Shown: positions 9,755-19,849, counted from the stretch's first letter. The stretch is DNA of 64,000 bases from Sulfurimonas sp. hsl 1-7 (GCF_030577135.1 NZ_JAUIRR010000001.1:372001-436000), one strand, 5' to 3'. Translations and numbers: made by a program. Notes: generated by a model from the letters alone, not told the origin.

Positions 9755-11421
9755 AAACGATGTTCCTTAATAGATGTGATGATGAGACACATAAAGTGGT
9801 TATCAAGGGTGAGATAGATGAAGAGACAATCTCACAATTGGATATATTTTTAGAAACAACGTGTATAGACCATAAAATAGAGTTGATATTTGAGAATGTT
9901 TATATTGTACCGCGAGAAATGGTGGAGTGGTTGAAAAAGTTATTTGCTACAAAAAAATATCCGATCATCAAAGTAGATGTAACACAAGAGAGACTTTATT
10001 CATATCTACACTCTTTAGGTATTAAGGTGAACATCTTCTGTGATAAGGAGGGGTATAGCGATATTAAAGTTATAGCTTTGGGTGGGAGTGCCGGAAGTAC
10101 GTCTATGTTTCAAAAAATGCTTTCATGCATAGTATCTACCGATGTGAGTGTTTTTCTTGTGCAACATGCTAGTTATGAGGGAGAAAGTTTACTCCCTAGT
10201 GTCTTACAACGTTTTACCTCTTTAGAAGTTATATCTCCAAAACATTTGCAAAAAGTAGAAAAGGCAAAAGTGTATGTTGCTCCTCCAAACTATCATATGA
10301 AAGTTGAAAATGGACATATTGTGCTGGACCAAAGTGCAAGAGTCAATTACTCTAGACCCTCGGTGAGTGTACTTTACAAATCAATCGCACAAGAGTATGG
10401 CCCGCATGCCGTATGTATAACAAGTTGTGGATACGGACATGACGGAAGTGACGTTGTTGAGGATGTATTATCAAAAGGGACTTATATAATTGCACAGGAA
10501 CCTCTGGAGTGCGAAGCAAGGCTCATGCCCTCAAGCATCTCCCAGTCAGGAAAAATTTCCCATATCTTATCTGTAGATGTGATATGTGAGCTTTTAAGAA
10601 TTTTAAATGACAGTAGCTTTGTAAACAAAGAGCTCCTGTTTTTTAGATTGCTTAAAAAAATTTACGGATACGATTTTACCCATTATAATCTTCAAAGCCT
10701 TAAACGACTTCTCAATATTGAGATACAAAGATGTACTAAGGAGAATGAAAATGGTTTTTACCATAGTGTGATTTTGAATAAAGATCGTTTTGAAAAGCTT
10801 TTGTTCGCATTAACAGTGAATGTCACGGAGTTTTTTAGAAAACCACACTCTTTTAAAGGTTTAAATCGATTTATACAACAGGAACAAAGCGTCTCTCCTC
10901 ATTTAAAATTTTGGGTTGCAGGGTGTGCAAGCGGTGAAGAAGCATACTCGTTAGGGATGATGTTGCATGAAGATGAACTCTTGGAAAACTCATTAATCTA
11001 TGCAACCGACATCAACGAGATGATGGTTCAGATCGCCAGAAACGGTTTATATTCTGTAGAACATCTTGCTACAAATCGTTTAAATGCTCAAGCAGTGCTG
11101 CAAAATAAACCTTTTGATGAAAATATACAACTTGAAGATACATTTTTTTCTATCAAAGAGGAGATTAGAAGAAAGATACTGTTCTTTCATCATAACCTCG
11201 CTACAGATAGTTCGTTTAATGAGTTTAACTTTATTTTATGTAAAAACGTACTAATATATTTTGATGATGAATTGCAAAATCAAGTTTTTCAACTATTTTA
11301 CGATTCTTTATCTTTAGGCGGTTATTTACAATTAGGTACAAGTGAAACATTATTATTTGAGTTTAGGGACAGGTTTAAAGTTGTTGACATAGAGAGCAGG
11401 ATTTTTCAAAAGGTAGTATAA
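9751..11421 (+). CDS. CheB methylesterase-CheR methyltransferase fusion with STAS-like N-terminus
   Basis: This 556-residue protein joins both chemoreceptor modification activities. Residues 1-100 look like a STAS-type fold (weak call) rather than the receiver that normally controls CheB. The CheB domain (~105-285) has the serine-histidine-aspartate triad at S113 (GGSAGST), H139 (VQHASYEGE) and D231 (GHDGSD). The CheR domain (~295-556) has NVTEFFRKP at 357, the SAM-binding GCASGEEAYS at 391-400, ATDIN and CKNVLIYF. It is expected to add and remove methyl groups on receptor glutamates, or on another protein. It is coupled to the kinase upstream and the receiver-GGDEF gene downstream, not to che genes, so it may belong to a dedicated non-flagellar pathway. 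Confidence 0.9.
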   Translation: MKTMFLNRCDDETHKVVIKGEIDEETISQLDIFLETTCIDHKIELIFENVYIVPREMVEWLKKLFATKKYPIIKVDVTQERLYSYLHSLGIKVNIFCDKEGYSDIKVIALGGSAGSTSMFQKMLSCIVSTDVSVFLVQHASYEGESLLPSVLQRFTSLEVISPKHLQKVEKAKVYVAPPNYHMKVENGHIVLDQSARVNYSRPSVSVLYKSIAQEYGPHAVCITSCGYGHDGSDVVEDVLSKGTYIIAQEPLECEARLMPSSISQSGKISHILSVDVICELLRILNDSSFVNKELLFFRLLKKIYGYDFTHYNLQSLKRLLNIEIQRCTKENENGFYHSVILNKDRFEKLLFALTVNVTEFFRKPHSFKGLNRFIQQEQSVSPHLKFWVAGCASGEEAYSLGMMLHEDELLENSLIYATDINEMMVQIARNGLYSVEHLATNRLNAQAVLQNKPFDENIQLEDTFFSIKEEIRRKILFFHHNLATDSSFNEFNFILCKNVLIYFDDELQNQVFQLFYDSLSLGGYLQLGTSETLLFEFRDRFKVVDIESRIFQKVV

Positions 11422-11422
11422 G

Positions 11423-12676
11423 ATGAAAAAGTATCATTTATTATGTGTTGATGATGATGAGGTAAATCTTATTTCCCTGAGAGCTGTTCTTGACAAAGTA
11501 CCTGAGTTTGAAATCCATTGTGCAAAGTCTGCGCAAGAAGGATTGAAATGGCTTTTAGAGCATAAAGTCGATCTCCTCTTACTCGATATTATGATGCCGG
11601 AAATCGACGGATTTGAGATGGCATCTTTAATCAGAAAAAAGCCCTCCTTATCCCATATCCCAATAATCTATGTAACTGCAAGAGATGATGATACGGTTGT
11701 CAAAGAAGCCTTTAACAGAGGTGGGAACGATTATGTATCAAAACCTATCCGAACAGAGGAATTAATAGCCCGTATCTGGATGCAGATACGGCTGATGACA
11801 AAAAAGCAAGAGATTCGTCAAAAGTTAAGTTTGATCGAATATATGATGGAAATACAACCCAATATGGTTATTGTTACGGACGGTCATAAACTCATTAAAG
11901 CAAATAAGCCTTTTTTTGAGTGTTCAGGTTATGATTCTGAAGAGAGTTTTAATATTCACTATCATGATATCTCATCTTGTTTTGATGAACACGGAGACTC
12001 TCAAGAGTCCTTGTCACAATTTATAGAAAAAACAAGAGAATCTAAACATGCTTCTACCATTATGAATCTGAAGTTTGAACAACAAGAAGAGTCGATAACG
12101 GTCAAAGCAGATGCCGTATGCATGGGAAATGACAATGATGTTTTAATAACTTTTACAGATATAAGTGAGCTCCAAGAAGAGAACGATATGTTATGGCATG
12201 ATGTTCTACACGACTCGCTTACGGGACTTTATAATCGCCGTAGATGTAATGAAGAGTTACAACATCAATGTGCTCAGGCAAAAAGGTATGGACACACTTT
12301 TTCGGTACTCTTTTTTGATATCGATAATTTTAAAGATGTAAATGATACCTACGGACACCCAAAAGGGGATGATGTTTTGCGTACTATAGCAAAAAACATC
12401 AGCTCATTAAGACAAAGTGATTTAGTATGCCGTTTCGGTGGTGAAGAGTTTTTAATTATACTACCGCAGACACACCTTAAAGATGCTGTCTCGGTGGCTC
12501 AAGAGATTCGAAAAAGTATTGAAGGTGATACTTCCCATGGACTTGAACGTGTTACATGTAGTTTTGGAGTTGTCGAGTATCAAAAAGGGGATACACCTAT
12601 TACTTTGTTGGAAAAAGTAGATAAAGCTTTATATCAAGCGAAATCCCGTGGAAAAAATTGCGTGGAACATCTATGA
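11423..12676 (+). CDS. response regulator diguanylate cyclase (REC-PAS-GGDEF)
   Basis: A 417-residue soluble regulator. The receiver (1-120) has DDDE near residue 10 and the phospho-acceptor in LLDIMMPEIDG. A PAS domain follows (~135-255) that shares wording with PAS domains elsewhere in this window (TDGHKLIKANKPFFE). The GGDEF domain (~262-417) has the active signature GGEEF, preceded by RQSD five residues upstream, an intact RxxD product-inhibition I-site. It should make c-di-GMP when its receiver is phosphorylated. The gene starts 2 bases after CheB-CheR stops and overlaps the HD-GYP gene by ATGA. A cyclase and a phosphodiesterase are thus encoded back to back under one kinase. Confidence 0.93.
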   Translation: MKKYHLLCVDDDEVNLISLRAVLDKVPEFEIHCAKSAQEGLKWLLEHKVDLLLLDIMMPEIDGFEMASLIRKKPSLSHIPIIYVTARDDDTVVKEAFNRGGNDYVSKPIRTEELIARIWMQIRLMTKKQEIRQKLSLIEYMMEIQPNMVIVTDGHKLIKANKPFFECSGYDSEESFNIHYHDISSCFDEHGDSQESLSQFIEKTRESKHASTIMNLKFEQQEESITVKADAVCMGNDNDVLITFTDISELQEENDMLWHDVLHDSLTGLYNRRRCNEELQHQCAQAKRYGHTFSVLFFDIDNFKDVNDTYGHPKGDDVLRTIAKNISSLRQSDLVCRFGGEEFLIILPQTHLKDAVSVAQEIRKSIEGDTSHGLERVTCSFGVVEYQKGDTPITLLEKVDKALYQAKSRGKNCVEHL

Positions 12677-14484
12677 AAAAGCATCTCTATAATATACTGT
12701 GTATTGATGATGTGGAAGATAACCTCTATGCATATGAGTTGATATTGTCTAAAATAGAGGAGGTTAAAGTATTTAAGGCCTCTAGCGGAAACGATGCACT
12801 CAAAATGTTGTTACGCCAAGAGATTGACCTTATACTCTTAGATATTCAAATGCCTGAGATGGATGGGTATGAGGTTGCTAAACTTCTTAAAAGTACACAT
12901 CAAACGCAACATATCCCTATTGTATTTATTACAGCGGTTTTTAAATCTGAAGAGTTTATTGCAAAAGGGTTTGAAGTAGGGGCAGTGGATTATCTTACAA
13001 AACCTTTGGATGACAACTTACTTATAAACCGCATCTATCTTTACCTCTCAATCTTTAAACAAAAAAGACAGGCTGAAGAAAATCTTGAACTGTTTTACAT
13101 GATCGCTCAAGGGATAGGTGATGGGCTTTATGTAACTAACAAAAACGGAATTTTAGAGTTTATCAATGATACAGCGCTCGATATTTTAGGGTATACACAA
13201 GAGGAGCTTTCAAACCTCTCTATACATGAGAAAATACATGCCTACGATATAAGGGGACATAAAGTCCCGCAATCTGAATGCCCTATACATAGTGTTGGAC
13301 TTATTAACGGTGTAAGCAGAATAGATGAAGATATCGTTCGCACTAAAAATGGGACTTTACTACCGGTGATGAGCATCTCCTCTATAATACAAGGCTCGGA
13401 TCATCAACCAAAGATAGTGACACTCTTTCGTGATCGAACAAAAGACCTTGAATATAAAAACTTGCAGAAGCATATAATAGATTCTAAAAATGAGATGCTC
13501 TGGATGCTTATCGATGCCATAGATAAACGCGATCCTTATACTGCCGGACATACAAAACGTGTAGCCATCTACTGTGAACTTATAGCAAAAGGGATGGATT
13601 ACTCAAAAGAGGATATTGACTTACTTATAGATGCAGCCCATTTACATGATATAGGAAAGATATCAACTCCTGATGTTATCTTGTTAAAGCCTACACACTT
13701 TGAGGCTGACGAATATGAGATAATGAAACTGCATTTGCAAACCGGATATGAACTTTTAATGCAAACCGATGATTATAAAGAGATTGCCGAAGTGATGAGA
13801 TATCATCATGAGCGGTGTGACGGGACAGGGTACCCAATGGGGATCTCAGGAGATGCAATACCGCCACTTGCCAGAATAATGATGGTTGCAGATGCATTTG
13901 ATGCAATGACGACTAATAGAATCTATAAAAAGTCTAAAAGTGTCTCAGAAGCATTAGCTGAAATCAAACAGTGCTCAGGTAAACAGTTTCATCCAGAAGT
14001 GGCGGAAACTGCCCAAAGAGTCTTAAAAGATATAAATATACAGCAGTATCATGATCAAACGCCTAATACACCTATAGAAGAGAAACGTTTTGCATTCTTT
14101 TACCATGACAGGTTAACGGGGAGTTATAATGCCGAGTATCTTCCTGTTGTTCTTGAAAGTGATTATGTAGATCAAAAAGTTTATATTTATAAACTAAATA
14201 CACATAAGATGAATCAATACAATAGAGAGCATGGTTGGGAAGCGGGGAATTTGCTTTTAAAATCTCTATGTAATGAAATCGTAAAAAAATTTAAACATAA
14301 ACATGTTTTTAGAATCTCCGGAGATGATTTTTTGGTGATATCAAAAGAGAACGATATTAATGAGATTTTATCTTTAAGTGCATACTTGAAGAAACAAGCT
14401 CTTTATCTTGAGATATCTTTAGCAAAATACACTCTTGAAAAAGAGGATAGAGACTATTCTAAACTGCTTTTAGAATTACAGTAA
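12673..14484 (+). CDS. response regulator with HD-GYP phosphodiesterase and degenerate GGDEF (REC-PAS-HD-GYP-GGDEF)
   Basis: About 603 residues. I start it at ATG 12673, inside the ATGA overlap with the gene before; an earlier in-frame start at 12658 would overlap more. The receiver has DDVEDN and LLDIQMPEMDG. A PAS domain follows at ~140-265. The HD-GYP domain (~280-450) carries HLHDIGK, RYHHERCDGTGYP and ADAFDAMTT, so c-di-GMP hydrolysis is expected. The last ~140 residues are a GGDEF-like domain reading SGDDF, with most nucleotide-binding residues weakened, so it is probably a regulatory or docking module. HD-GYP domains are known to contact GGDEF domains. Its end overlaps the convergent gene by 9 bases. 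Confidence 0.92.
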   Translation: MKKHLYNILCIDDVEDNLYAYELILSKIEEVKVFKASSGNDALKMLLRQEIDLILLDIQMPEMDGYEVAKLLKSTHQTQHIPIVFITAVFKSEEFIAKGFEVGAVDYLTKPLDDNLLINRIYLYLSIFKQKRQAEENLELFYMIAQGIGDGLYVTNKNGILEFINDTALDILGYTQEELSNLSIHEKIHAYDIRGHKVPQSECPIHSVGLINGVSRIDEDIVRTKNGTLLPVMSISSIIQGSDHQPKIVTLFRDRTKDLEYKNLQKHIIDSKNEMLWMLIDAIDKRDPYTAGHTKRVAIYCELIAKGMDYSKEDIDLLIDAAHLHDIGKISTPDVILLKPTHFEADEYEIMKLHLQTGYELLMQTDDYKEIAEVMRYHHERCDGTGYPMGISGDAIPPLARIMMVADAFDAMTTNRIYKKSKSVSEALAEIKQCSGKQFHPEVAETAQRVLKDINIQQYHDQTPNTPIEEKRFAFFYHDRLTGSYNAEYLPVVLESDYVDQKVYIYKLNTHKMNQYNREHGWEAGNLLLKSLCNEIVKKFKHKHVFRISGDDFLVISKENDINEILSLSAYLKKQALYLEISLAKYTLEKEDRDYSKLLLELQ

Positions 14485-15717
14485 CGTTATCTTGTTTCTT
14501 CCATCACTTTTAGATTGATATAAAGCAGTATCTGCACGTTTAATAGCTGTATAAATATTTTCATCATCTTGCAGTAATGTTGCCCCTATACTACATGTAA
14601 TTTGCCCGGCAGTTGTAAAACTGTAGTTTTTAATGGCATTTCTTAGTTTTTCAAGTACTGTAGTGATAAGTGAGCTCTCCTGTAAGGAGATAATTAAAAT
14701 AAACTCTTCTCCACCCCAACGTATGAGTGTATCGCTCTCTCTTATAGAGTTTTGGATAACTTTAACAAACTCTTGTAAAATAACATCCCCTACATCATGT
14801 CCATAAGTATCGTTCACTTTTTTAAAGTAATCAATGTCTAAAAAAGCGACTGCTTTGAGCATATCATTATGGCGATTGTTTTTTGTAAATTTATCGATAT
14901 TTTGATGAAAATAGGTACGATTATATGTTCCCGTTAAAGGGTCATGCGTTACTTGTTCTTCAAGAAGTCGCTGCTGCTCAATAGATTCTGTTATGTCATT
15001 AAAATCGATGATAAACATTTTCGAAGCTGCTATTGATTGTACAGATACTTGGAATATAGTTAGTTTGTCATCTTTAGAACGAATCGCTACATTTCTCTCT
15101 TTTTGAGGAAGTTTTTGAATATCTTCTATCCATTTTGAATTTTCATCAGGACCTGGATAAAAGACCCCTTTAATATTGACAAAAGTATCACAGATGCATG
15201 AAAAATGTTTAAAAAATTGATCACTGTCTCCAAAATTAAAAAAATCTAAGCCGGTTTTATTAATGAATGTGAGATCCTCGCCGTCACTAAGCACAATAAT
15301 AGTAGATTGCATATTGAGCATCATCTCTAGAAATTTTTGTAACTGGTGTACATGAAGGTGGGTCTGTACCCTTGCTATAAGCTCTTTGGGATTAAAAGGT
15401 TTAGTAATATAATCATTTCCCCCTACATCAAATCCTGTAACGATGGAGTCCTCATTTTTTTGAGAGGTAAGAAATATAATAGGGATGTGATCGTATTTTT
15501 TTTGTTCACGAATCTTCTTTGCTACTTCAAAACCATTTATACCGGGCATTTGAATATCTAGGAGTATAAGGTCTATATCAAACTTTTCGACTGCCATCAG
15601 TGCTTTTGTACCGTTATGTGCAACACGGAGATCATATCTGTCGGTTAAAATATTTGAAACAATATCCACATTTGTTTGTTCATCATCTACAACAAGAACA
15701 ATGGGTTTATTATCCAT
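14476..15717 (-). CDS. response regulator diguanylate cyclase (REC-PAS-GGDEF)
   Basis: A 413-residue soluble protein. The receiver has VVDDEQTN and phospho-acceptor in LLDIQMPGINGFE. The PAS domain (~130-255) contains the paired cysteines of CICDTF, also seen in the cyclase at 25896-28274. The GGDEF domain carries GGEEF with RESD five residues ahead, so it is an active-looking cyclase with an I-site. Its start overlaps the stop of the six-PAS hybrid kinase by 8 bases, making it the likely output of that kinase's phosphorelay. The final 9 bases overlap tail to tail with the HD-GYP gene, which is the best evidence that both stops are real. Confidence 0.93.
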   Translation of the reverse strand: MDNKPIVLVVDDEQTNVDIVSNILTDRYDLRVAHNGTKALMAVEKFDIDLILLDIQMPGINGFEVAKKIREQKKYDHIPIIFLTSQKNEDSIVTGFDVGGNDYITKPFNPKELIARVQTHLHVHQLQKFLEMMLNMQSTIIVLSDGEDLTFINKTGLDFFNFGDSDQFFKHFSCICDTFVNIKGVFYPGPDENSKWIEDIQKLPQKERNVAIRSKDDKLTIFQVSVQSIAASKMFIIDFNDITESIEQQRLLEEQVTHDPLTGTYNRTYFHQNIDKFTKNNRHNDMLKAVAFLDIDYFKKVNDTYGHDVGDVILQEFVKVIQNSIRESDTLIRWGGEEFILIISLQESSLITTVLEKLRNAIKNYSFTTAGQITCSIGATLLQDDENIYTAIKRADTALYQSKSDGRNKITLL

Positions 15718-18700
15718 TTGAGATCTCCTTTGCTATTTCCGGTAAAGCTGTCTGTAACTCTTCTTCGTTAAATGTCTCAAAAAGTTTTTTAATATGTTCG
15801 GTTTTGTTTTCTGAAAGATAGAATTGTAACGTATTTAATAAAGTCGTAATCTCTTTTTGATCTATATATTGCATCTTTTCAATCTGTTTTGTGATTTTAT
15901 TGATCAGCTCTAGCACCTCATTTTGAGTTAATTTTTCTCTATCTGTAGTAGTTACAAGAGGTATGATCTTTGTTTTTATCTCATATAAAACATTTTGGAG
16001 CGTATCGATGTATGTTGATACACGTTCGGAAGTCACTCCTGCTTCTTCAATATCTACAGCTTGTTGATAGAGTGTATCTATATGAAGATTTCCACTTGCT
16101 CCTTTGATTTTATGTATCAAAGCATAGAACTCAGTAAGGTCATTTTTATAAAGCTTCTCAATGATTGTAGGCGTATTTTCATAGGAGTTATAAAAATTTT
16201 GGTAGAGAGAATAAAGAGTTGACGTATCTATTGTAAGCGTTTGTTGGAGTTTCTCAATATTGATCCCCTCAAGTTGCAGTGCCGGTTCCTCTTGAATCTC
16301 CTCCGGTGCTTTCGTATTTACCGAAAAATAGAGTTTAACTATATTGTCAAGTGCTGTTTTATCTATCGGTTTTGCAAGGTGTCCATTCATACCGGATGTA
16401 AGTGTTAACTCTTTGTCTTTTTCTAAAACAGCAGCACTTAGGGCAATAATCGGTGTAATAAAATCAAATGTTCGTATCTTTTTAGTAGCATTAAACCCAT
16501 CCATAACAGGCATCTGTAAATCCATAAAGATAATATCATAGTGATTTGCTTTTGCCATTTCAACAGCTTCTGCACCGTTATTGGCTATAGTAACGTCAAA
16601 GCCGTACGCTTGTAGGTAGATAGAAGCAACAAGCTGGTTTACTTGATTGTCCTCTACAAGTAAAGCGTTTTTTGGAGTATTGAGTTTTAACTGAAGATTG
16701 TTAAGATCTTTTTGTTGTTGAGCAGCAGTTTTTATATCATGAACAGTATTCTCTTGATCTAGCTCTTCATGATATTTAAAAGTGATGATAAAGTAAAAAC
16801 TACTTCCTTCATTCTCATGGCTTTCTACCCATATATCTCCGCCCATGAGTGATACTAATCTTTTACAGATCTTAAGTCCTAGTCCAGTACCTCCATATTT
16901 TCTTGTAGTAGAACTATCCCCTTGCTCAAATGCTTTAAAAAGTTTTGATTGGTGCTCTTCAGGGATCCCTATACCGCTATCTTGGATGATAAACTCAAGG
17001 GTAATATCGCTATCTGTTTTGTTGAGATTTTTAATATCTAAACGTATAAAACCTTTAGGCGTAAACTTTATTGCATTACCGATTAAGTTATTTAGTACTT
17101 GTGTAAGTCTTAGTGAGTCACCGATAAGATGATTTGGAATATCTTCATCTATATTAACTATAAAATTTAAACCTTTTTCATGTATCTGTAAACTGAAAAG
17201 ATCGCTAATAGTTTTGAGCAGTGTATTTAGTTGGAAATCAACCGGTAATATATCTACTTTACCCGCTTCTATTTTTGAGTAGTCCAAAATATCATTAATA
17301 ACATGTAAGAGTGCATGAGATGAAGAGTGCACTTTATTGAGATAATCCCGTTGCGTATGATTTAGATCTGAATTTAGCACAACATCAGTAAGTCCGATGA
17401 TACCATTAAGCGGCGTACGGATCTCGTGAGACATATTTGCTAAAAATTCCGATTTTGCCTGATTGGCTTTATCTGCAGTTTGTTTTGCTTGCAGGAGTGC
17501 TATCTCACCCTCTTTTTGTTCTGTTACATCTGTAATATAGCCGATAAAGTGAGTTATATTTCCCTCTTTGTCTTTTTGTGTAACAGTATAGTCAAGTACC
17601 CAGCGGATCTCTCCTGACTTTGTAATGATACGGTAAGGTTGGTGCCTAAAGAAATCAAGGTTTTTTTCGACAGCTTCTTTTACTTCATCAGTTACTCTTT
17701 GTATATCCTCTTTATGGATACATTCTGCATAAATAATATCGTTGGCCAAGAAGTTCTCTTTATCGTATCCAAGGAGTCGTTTAACATTTTCTGAAGCATA
17801 TACGATACTCCACGATTTATCGTTTTCCCATTTAAAAAGAACAGAGTCCCCTTTGTCAAAAAGTGAAAGTAAAGAGTTCTGTTCTGCAAGTAATTCCTCT
17901 TGTTGTTGTTGTAGTCTCTTCTCTTGTGTAATATTTCTTGCGGATGCATAGATATAATCTTGGTTATCAATATGGATCTTTACCGCAGAAATAGATGCGA
18001 GATAAGTAAAACCGTCTTTTCGTGTATGTGTTCTTTCAATGTTGATAGGTGTTGTACTAAGTTGTTTAACTATCTCTTGAAATTGTTCCATAGTAAAGTC
18101 TTTATCCCAATCAAAGACAGTTAAGTTTTGCATCTCTTCATCACTATACCCAAGTAGTTTTTTGCTGACCTCACTATACTGTAACAGTTTTCCCGTCTCA
18201 ACATCAAGAATGAAAATCCCGTCGGATGCTAAATCCATAAGACTTTTATAACGGTTTCTTTCTTGATTAATCTTGTTTGTTAACTCTTGAATGTATGAGA
18301 TGTCATATACAGTTCCAAGAGAACGTACAGGGTTGCCTAATGTATCATACTCGGTATCACATTGTTCTTGAACGTATTTGACTTTTCCATCACTAAGTAA
18401 AAGGCGGTGTTCAATTTTATAACCTTTTTTATTCTCTAAAGATTGGATGTATGCATTGTTTACCCGCTCTCTGTCATCTGGATGGATAATTTCTAAAAAG
18501 GCTTCGTAAGAGGGTTGAAACTTCTCTTTGTCTAATTCAAAGATATCATATATCTCATCAGACCATGTCAACTCGTTTTTAGCGATATTGTATTCCCATA
18601 TACCCAGTTTTGCTATCTTTTTTGCTTGGGAGAGTTGGTCAAGGGCTTTGTTTAGCTTGATCTTGTTTTCTTTCTCTTGAGTGATATCTATAATGATCGA

Positions 18701-19849
18701 AAAGAGCAGTTCACCTATGTCTGTTTTAATAGGGGAAGAGTGAACCTCTACAGTCCGAATCTCACCTGATTTTAGTTGATGCTCAAATATGAAAAAGTTT
18801 TCATCATTATTATAAGCTTCGTTTTGTTTACGCTTTATATGATCATCACTTAAAGTATTTATTTGTCCTATGCTCATACTGCAGAGTTCATCATGTTTAT
18901 ATCCGTAAAAACTTTCTGCACTTTTATTTGCATCTATAATCGCTCCGTTTGTTGGATCGATAAGGAGCATAACAGCGTCATGGTTTTGGAACATATTGTT
19001 AAAACGTTTATTGAGTTGTTGGAGTTTACCTTGCAGTTTTTTATCATCATCTATATCAACATGTGTTCCGGCAATAAGTAAAGGACGGCCGTATTCATCT
19101 TTTGTAATCATTTTAGCACGTGAAAGGATCCATTTGTAACTACCGTCTTTACATCGTAAACGAAACTCTATCTTAAAGTCTGTCGTAGCATTTCGAGCCA
19201 GCTTCTGTGCCTCTTCTTTAGCAAAACTATCATCAGGGTGTAAAAGTTCTTCCCATACACTGAAGTTGTTGTCAATCTCATCATCTTCATAGCCAAGCAT
19301 CGCTTTCCAAGAGGGACTGAAATAAACTTCATTTGTTTGTAAGTTCCACTCCCAGTAACCGTCTTTTGTAACGGATAGTACATTTTGCAGGCGGTTAAGG
19401 GTTGTCTCCGTTAGATCATTTGAGCGCATAACGGTTTGCTCCAGTGTGTACCTTTCGGTAATATCGATATGTGTACCCGTCACTAAGGTAACATTGCCAT
19501 CTTTATCTGTTTGAGCAATTTGTCCGCGATCGAGTAACCAGGCATATGTACCGTCTTTACGCTGGACTCTTATCTCGGAATGATAGTGTGGTATTTTCCC
19601 CTCAAGCATAGAGACAAATTGTTTCGAGGCTTTTTCAAAATCTTGCGGATGGACGATTTTTTTCCATAAAGTAAGATCAAGTAGAATTTCATTCGGCTTA
19701 TATCCGAGAATTTTATATATCTGGTCAGAGATGTAAAGTTTTTGCGTTGTCGGATAAAACTCCCAGTAAGTATCACCGTTAGCCTCCATAAACTGAATCA
19801 TTTTTTTTGTTGCTTCTGAAAAATTAGGAGGGGTGTTTTGGTTATCCAT
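15710..19849 (-). CDS. six-PAS hybrid histidine kinase with receiver and HPt domain
   Basis: A 1379-residue soluble phosphorelay kinase. Six PAS repeats span residues ~20-780 (boundaries near 135, 275, 400, 525 and 660). Several are PAS_3-like, with HPQD or HPDD and a closing D-I/V-T motif. The kinase core has H808 in NMSHEIRTPLNG, DSGIGIPEE and YGGTGLGLK. The receiver has VEDNQVN and D1110 in FMDLQMPVMDG, and the C-terminal HPt domain has H1246 in IHKIKGASGN. Phosphate could therefore pass H808 to D1110 to H1246 and on to the receiver of the co-transcribed cyclase. No membrane helix is present, so the PAS array would sense cytoplasmic cues such as redox state or small ligands, which is inference. 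Confidence 0.94.
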   Translation of the reverse strand: MDNQNTPPNFSEATKKMIQFMEANGDTYWEFYPTTQKLYISDQIYKILGYKPNEILLDLTLWKKIVHPQDFEKASKQFVSMLEGKIPHYHSEIRVQRKDGTYAWLLDRGQIAQTDKDGNVTLVTGTHIDITERYTLEQTVMRSNDLTETTLNRLQNVLSVTKDGYWEWNLQTNEVYFSPSWKAMLGYEDDEIDNNFSVWEELLHPDDSFAKEEAQKLARNATTDFKIEFRLRCKDGSYKWILSRAKMITKDEYGRPLLIAGTHVDIDDDKKLQGKLQQLNKRFNNMFQNHDAVMLLIDPTNGAIIDANKSAESFYGYKHDELCSMSIGQINTLSDDHIKRKQNEAYNNDENFFIFEHQLKSGEIRTVEVHSSPIKTDIGELLFSIIIDITQEKENKIKLNKALDQLSQAKKIAKLGIWEYNIAKNELTWSDEIYDIFELDKEKFQPSYEAFLEIIHPDDRERVNNAYIQSLENKKGYKIEHRLLLSDGKVKYVQEQCDTEYDTLGNPVRSLGTVYDISYIQELTNKINQERNRYKSLMDLASDGIFILDVETGKLLQYSEVSKKLLGYSDEEMQNLTVFDWDKDFTMEQFQEIVKQLSTTPINIERTHTRKDGFTYLASISAVKIHIDNQDYIYASARNITQEKRLQQQQEELLAEQNSLLSLFDKGDSVLFKWENDKSWSIVYASENVKRLLGYDKENFLANDIIYAECIHKEDIQRVTDEVKEAVEKNLDFFRHQPYRIITKSGEIRWVLDYTVTQKDKEGNITHFIGYITDVTEQKEGEIALLQAKQTADKANQAKSEFLANMSHEIRTPLNGIIGLTDVVLNSDLNHTQRDYLNKVHSSSHALLHVINDILDYSKIEAGKVDILPVDFQLNTLLKTISDLFSLQIHEKGLNFIVNIDEDIPNHLIGDSLRLTQVLNNLIGNAIKFTPKGFIRLDIKNLNKTDSDITLEFIIQDSGIGIPEEHQSKLFKAFEQGDSSTTRKYGGTGLGLKICKRLVSLMGGDIWVESHENEGSSFYFIITFKYHEELDQENTVHDIKTAAQQQKDLNNLQLKLNTPKNALLVEDNQVNQLVASIYLQAYGFDVTIANNGAEAVEMAKANHYDIIFMDLQMPVMDGFNATKKIRTFDFITPIIALSAAVLEKDKELTLTSGMNGHLAKPIDKTALDNIVKLYFSVNTKAPEEIQEEPALQLEGINIEKLQQTLTIDTSTLYSLYQNFYNSYENTPTIIEKLYKNDLTEFYALIHKIKGASGNLHIDTLYQQAVDIEEAGVTSERVSTYIDTLQNVLYEIKTKIIPLVTTTDREKLTQNEVLELINKITKQIEKMQYIDQKEITTLLNTLQFYLSENKTEHIKKLFETFNEEELQTALPEIAKEISNG

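Noticed and set aside
14476-14484. Frameshift or misassembly where two signalling genes overlap tail to tail
   Set aside because: Both proteins end normally after complete C-terminal domains; a 9-base convergent overlap is ordinary in compact genomes.
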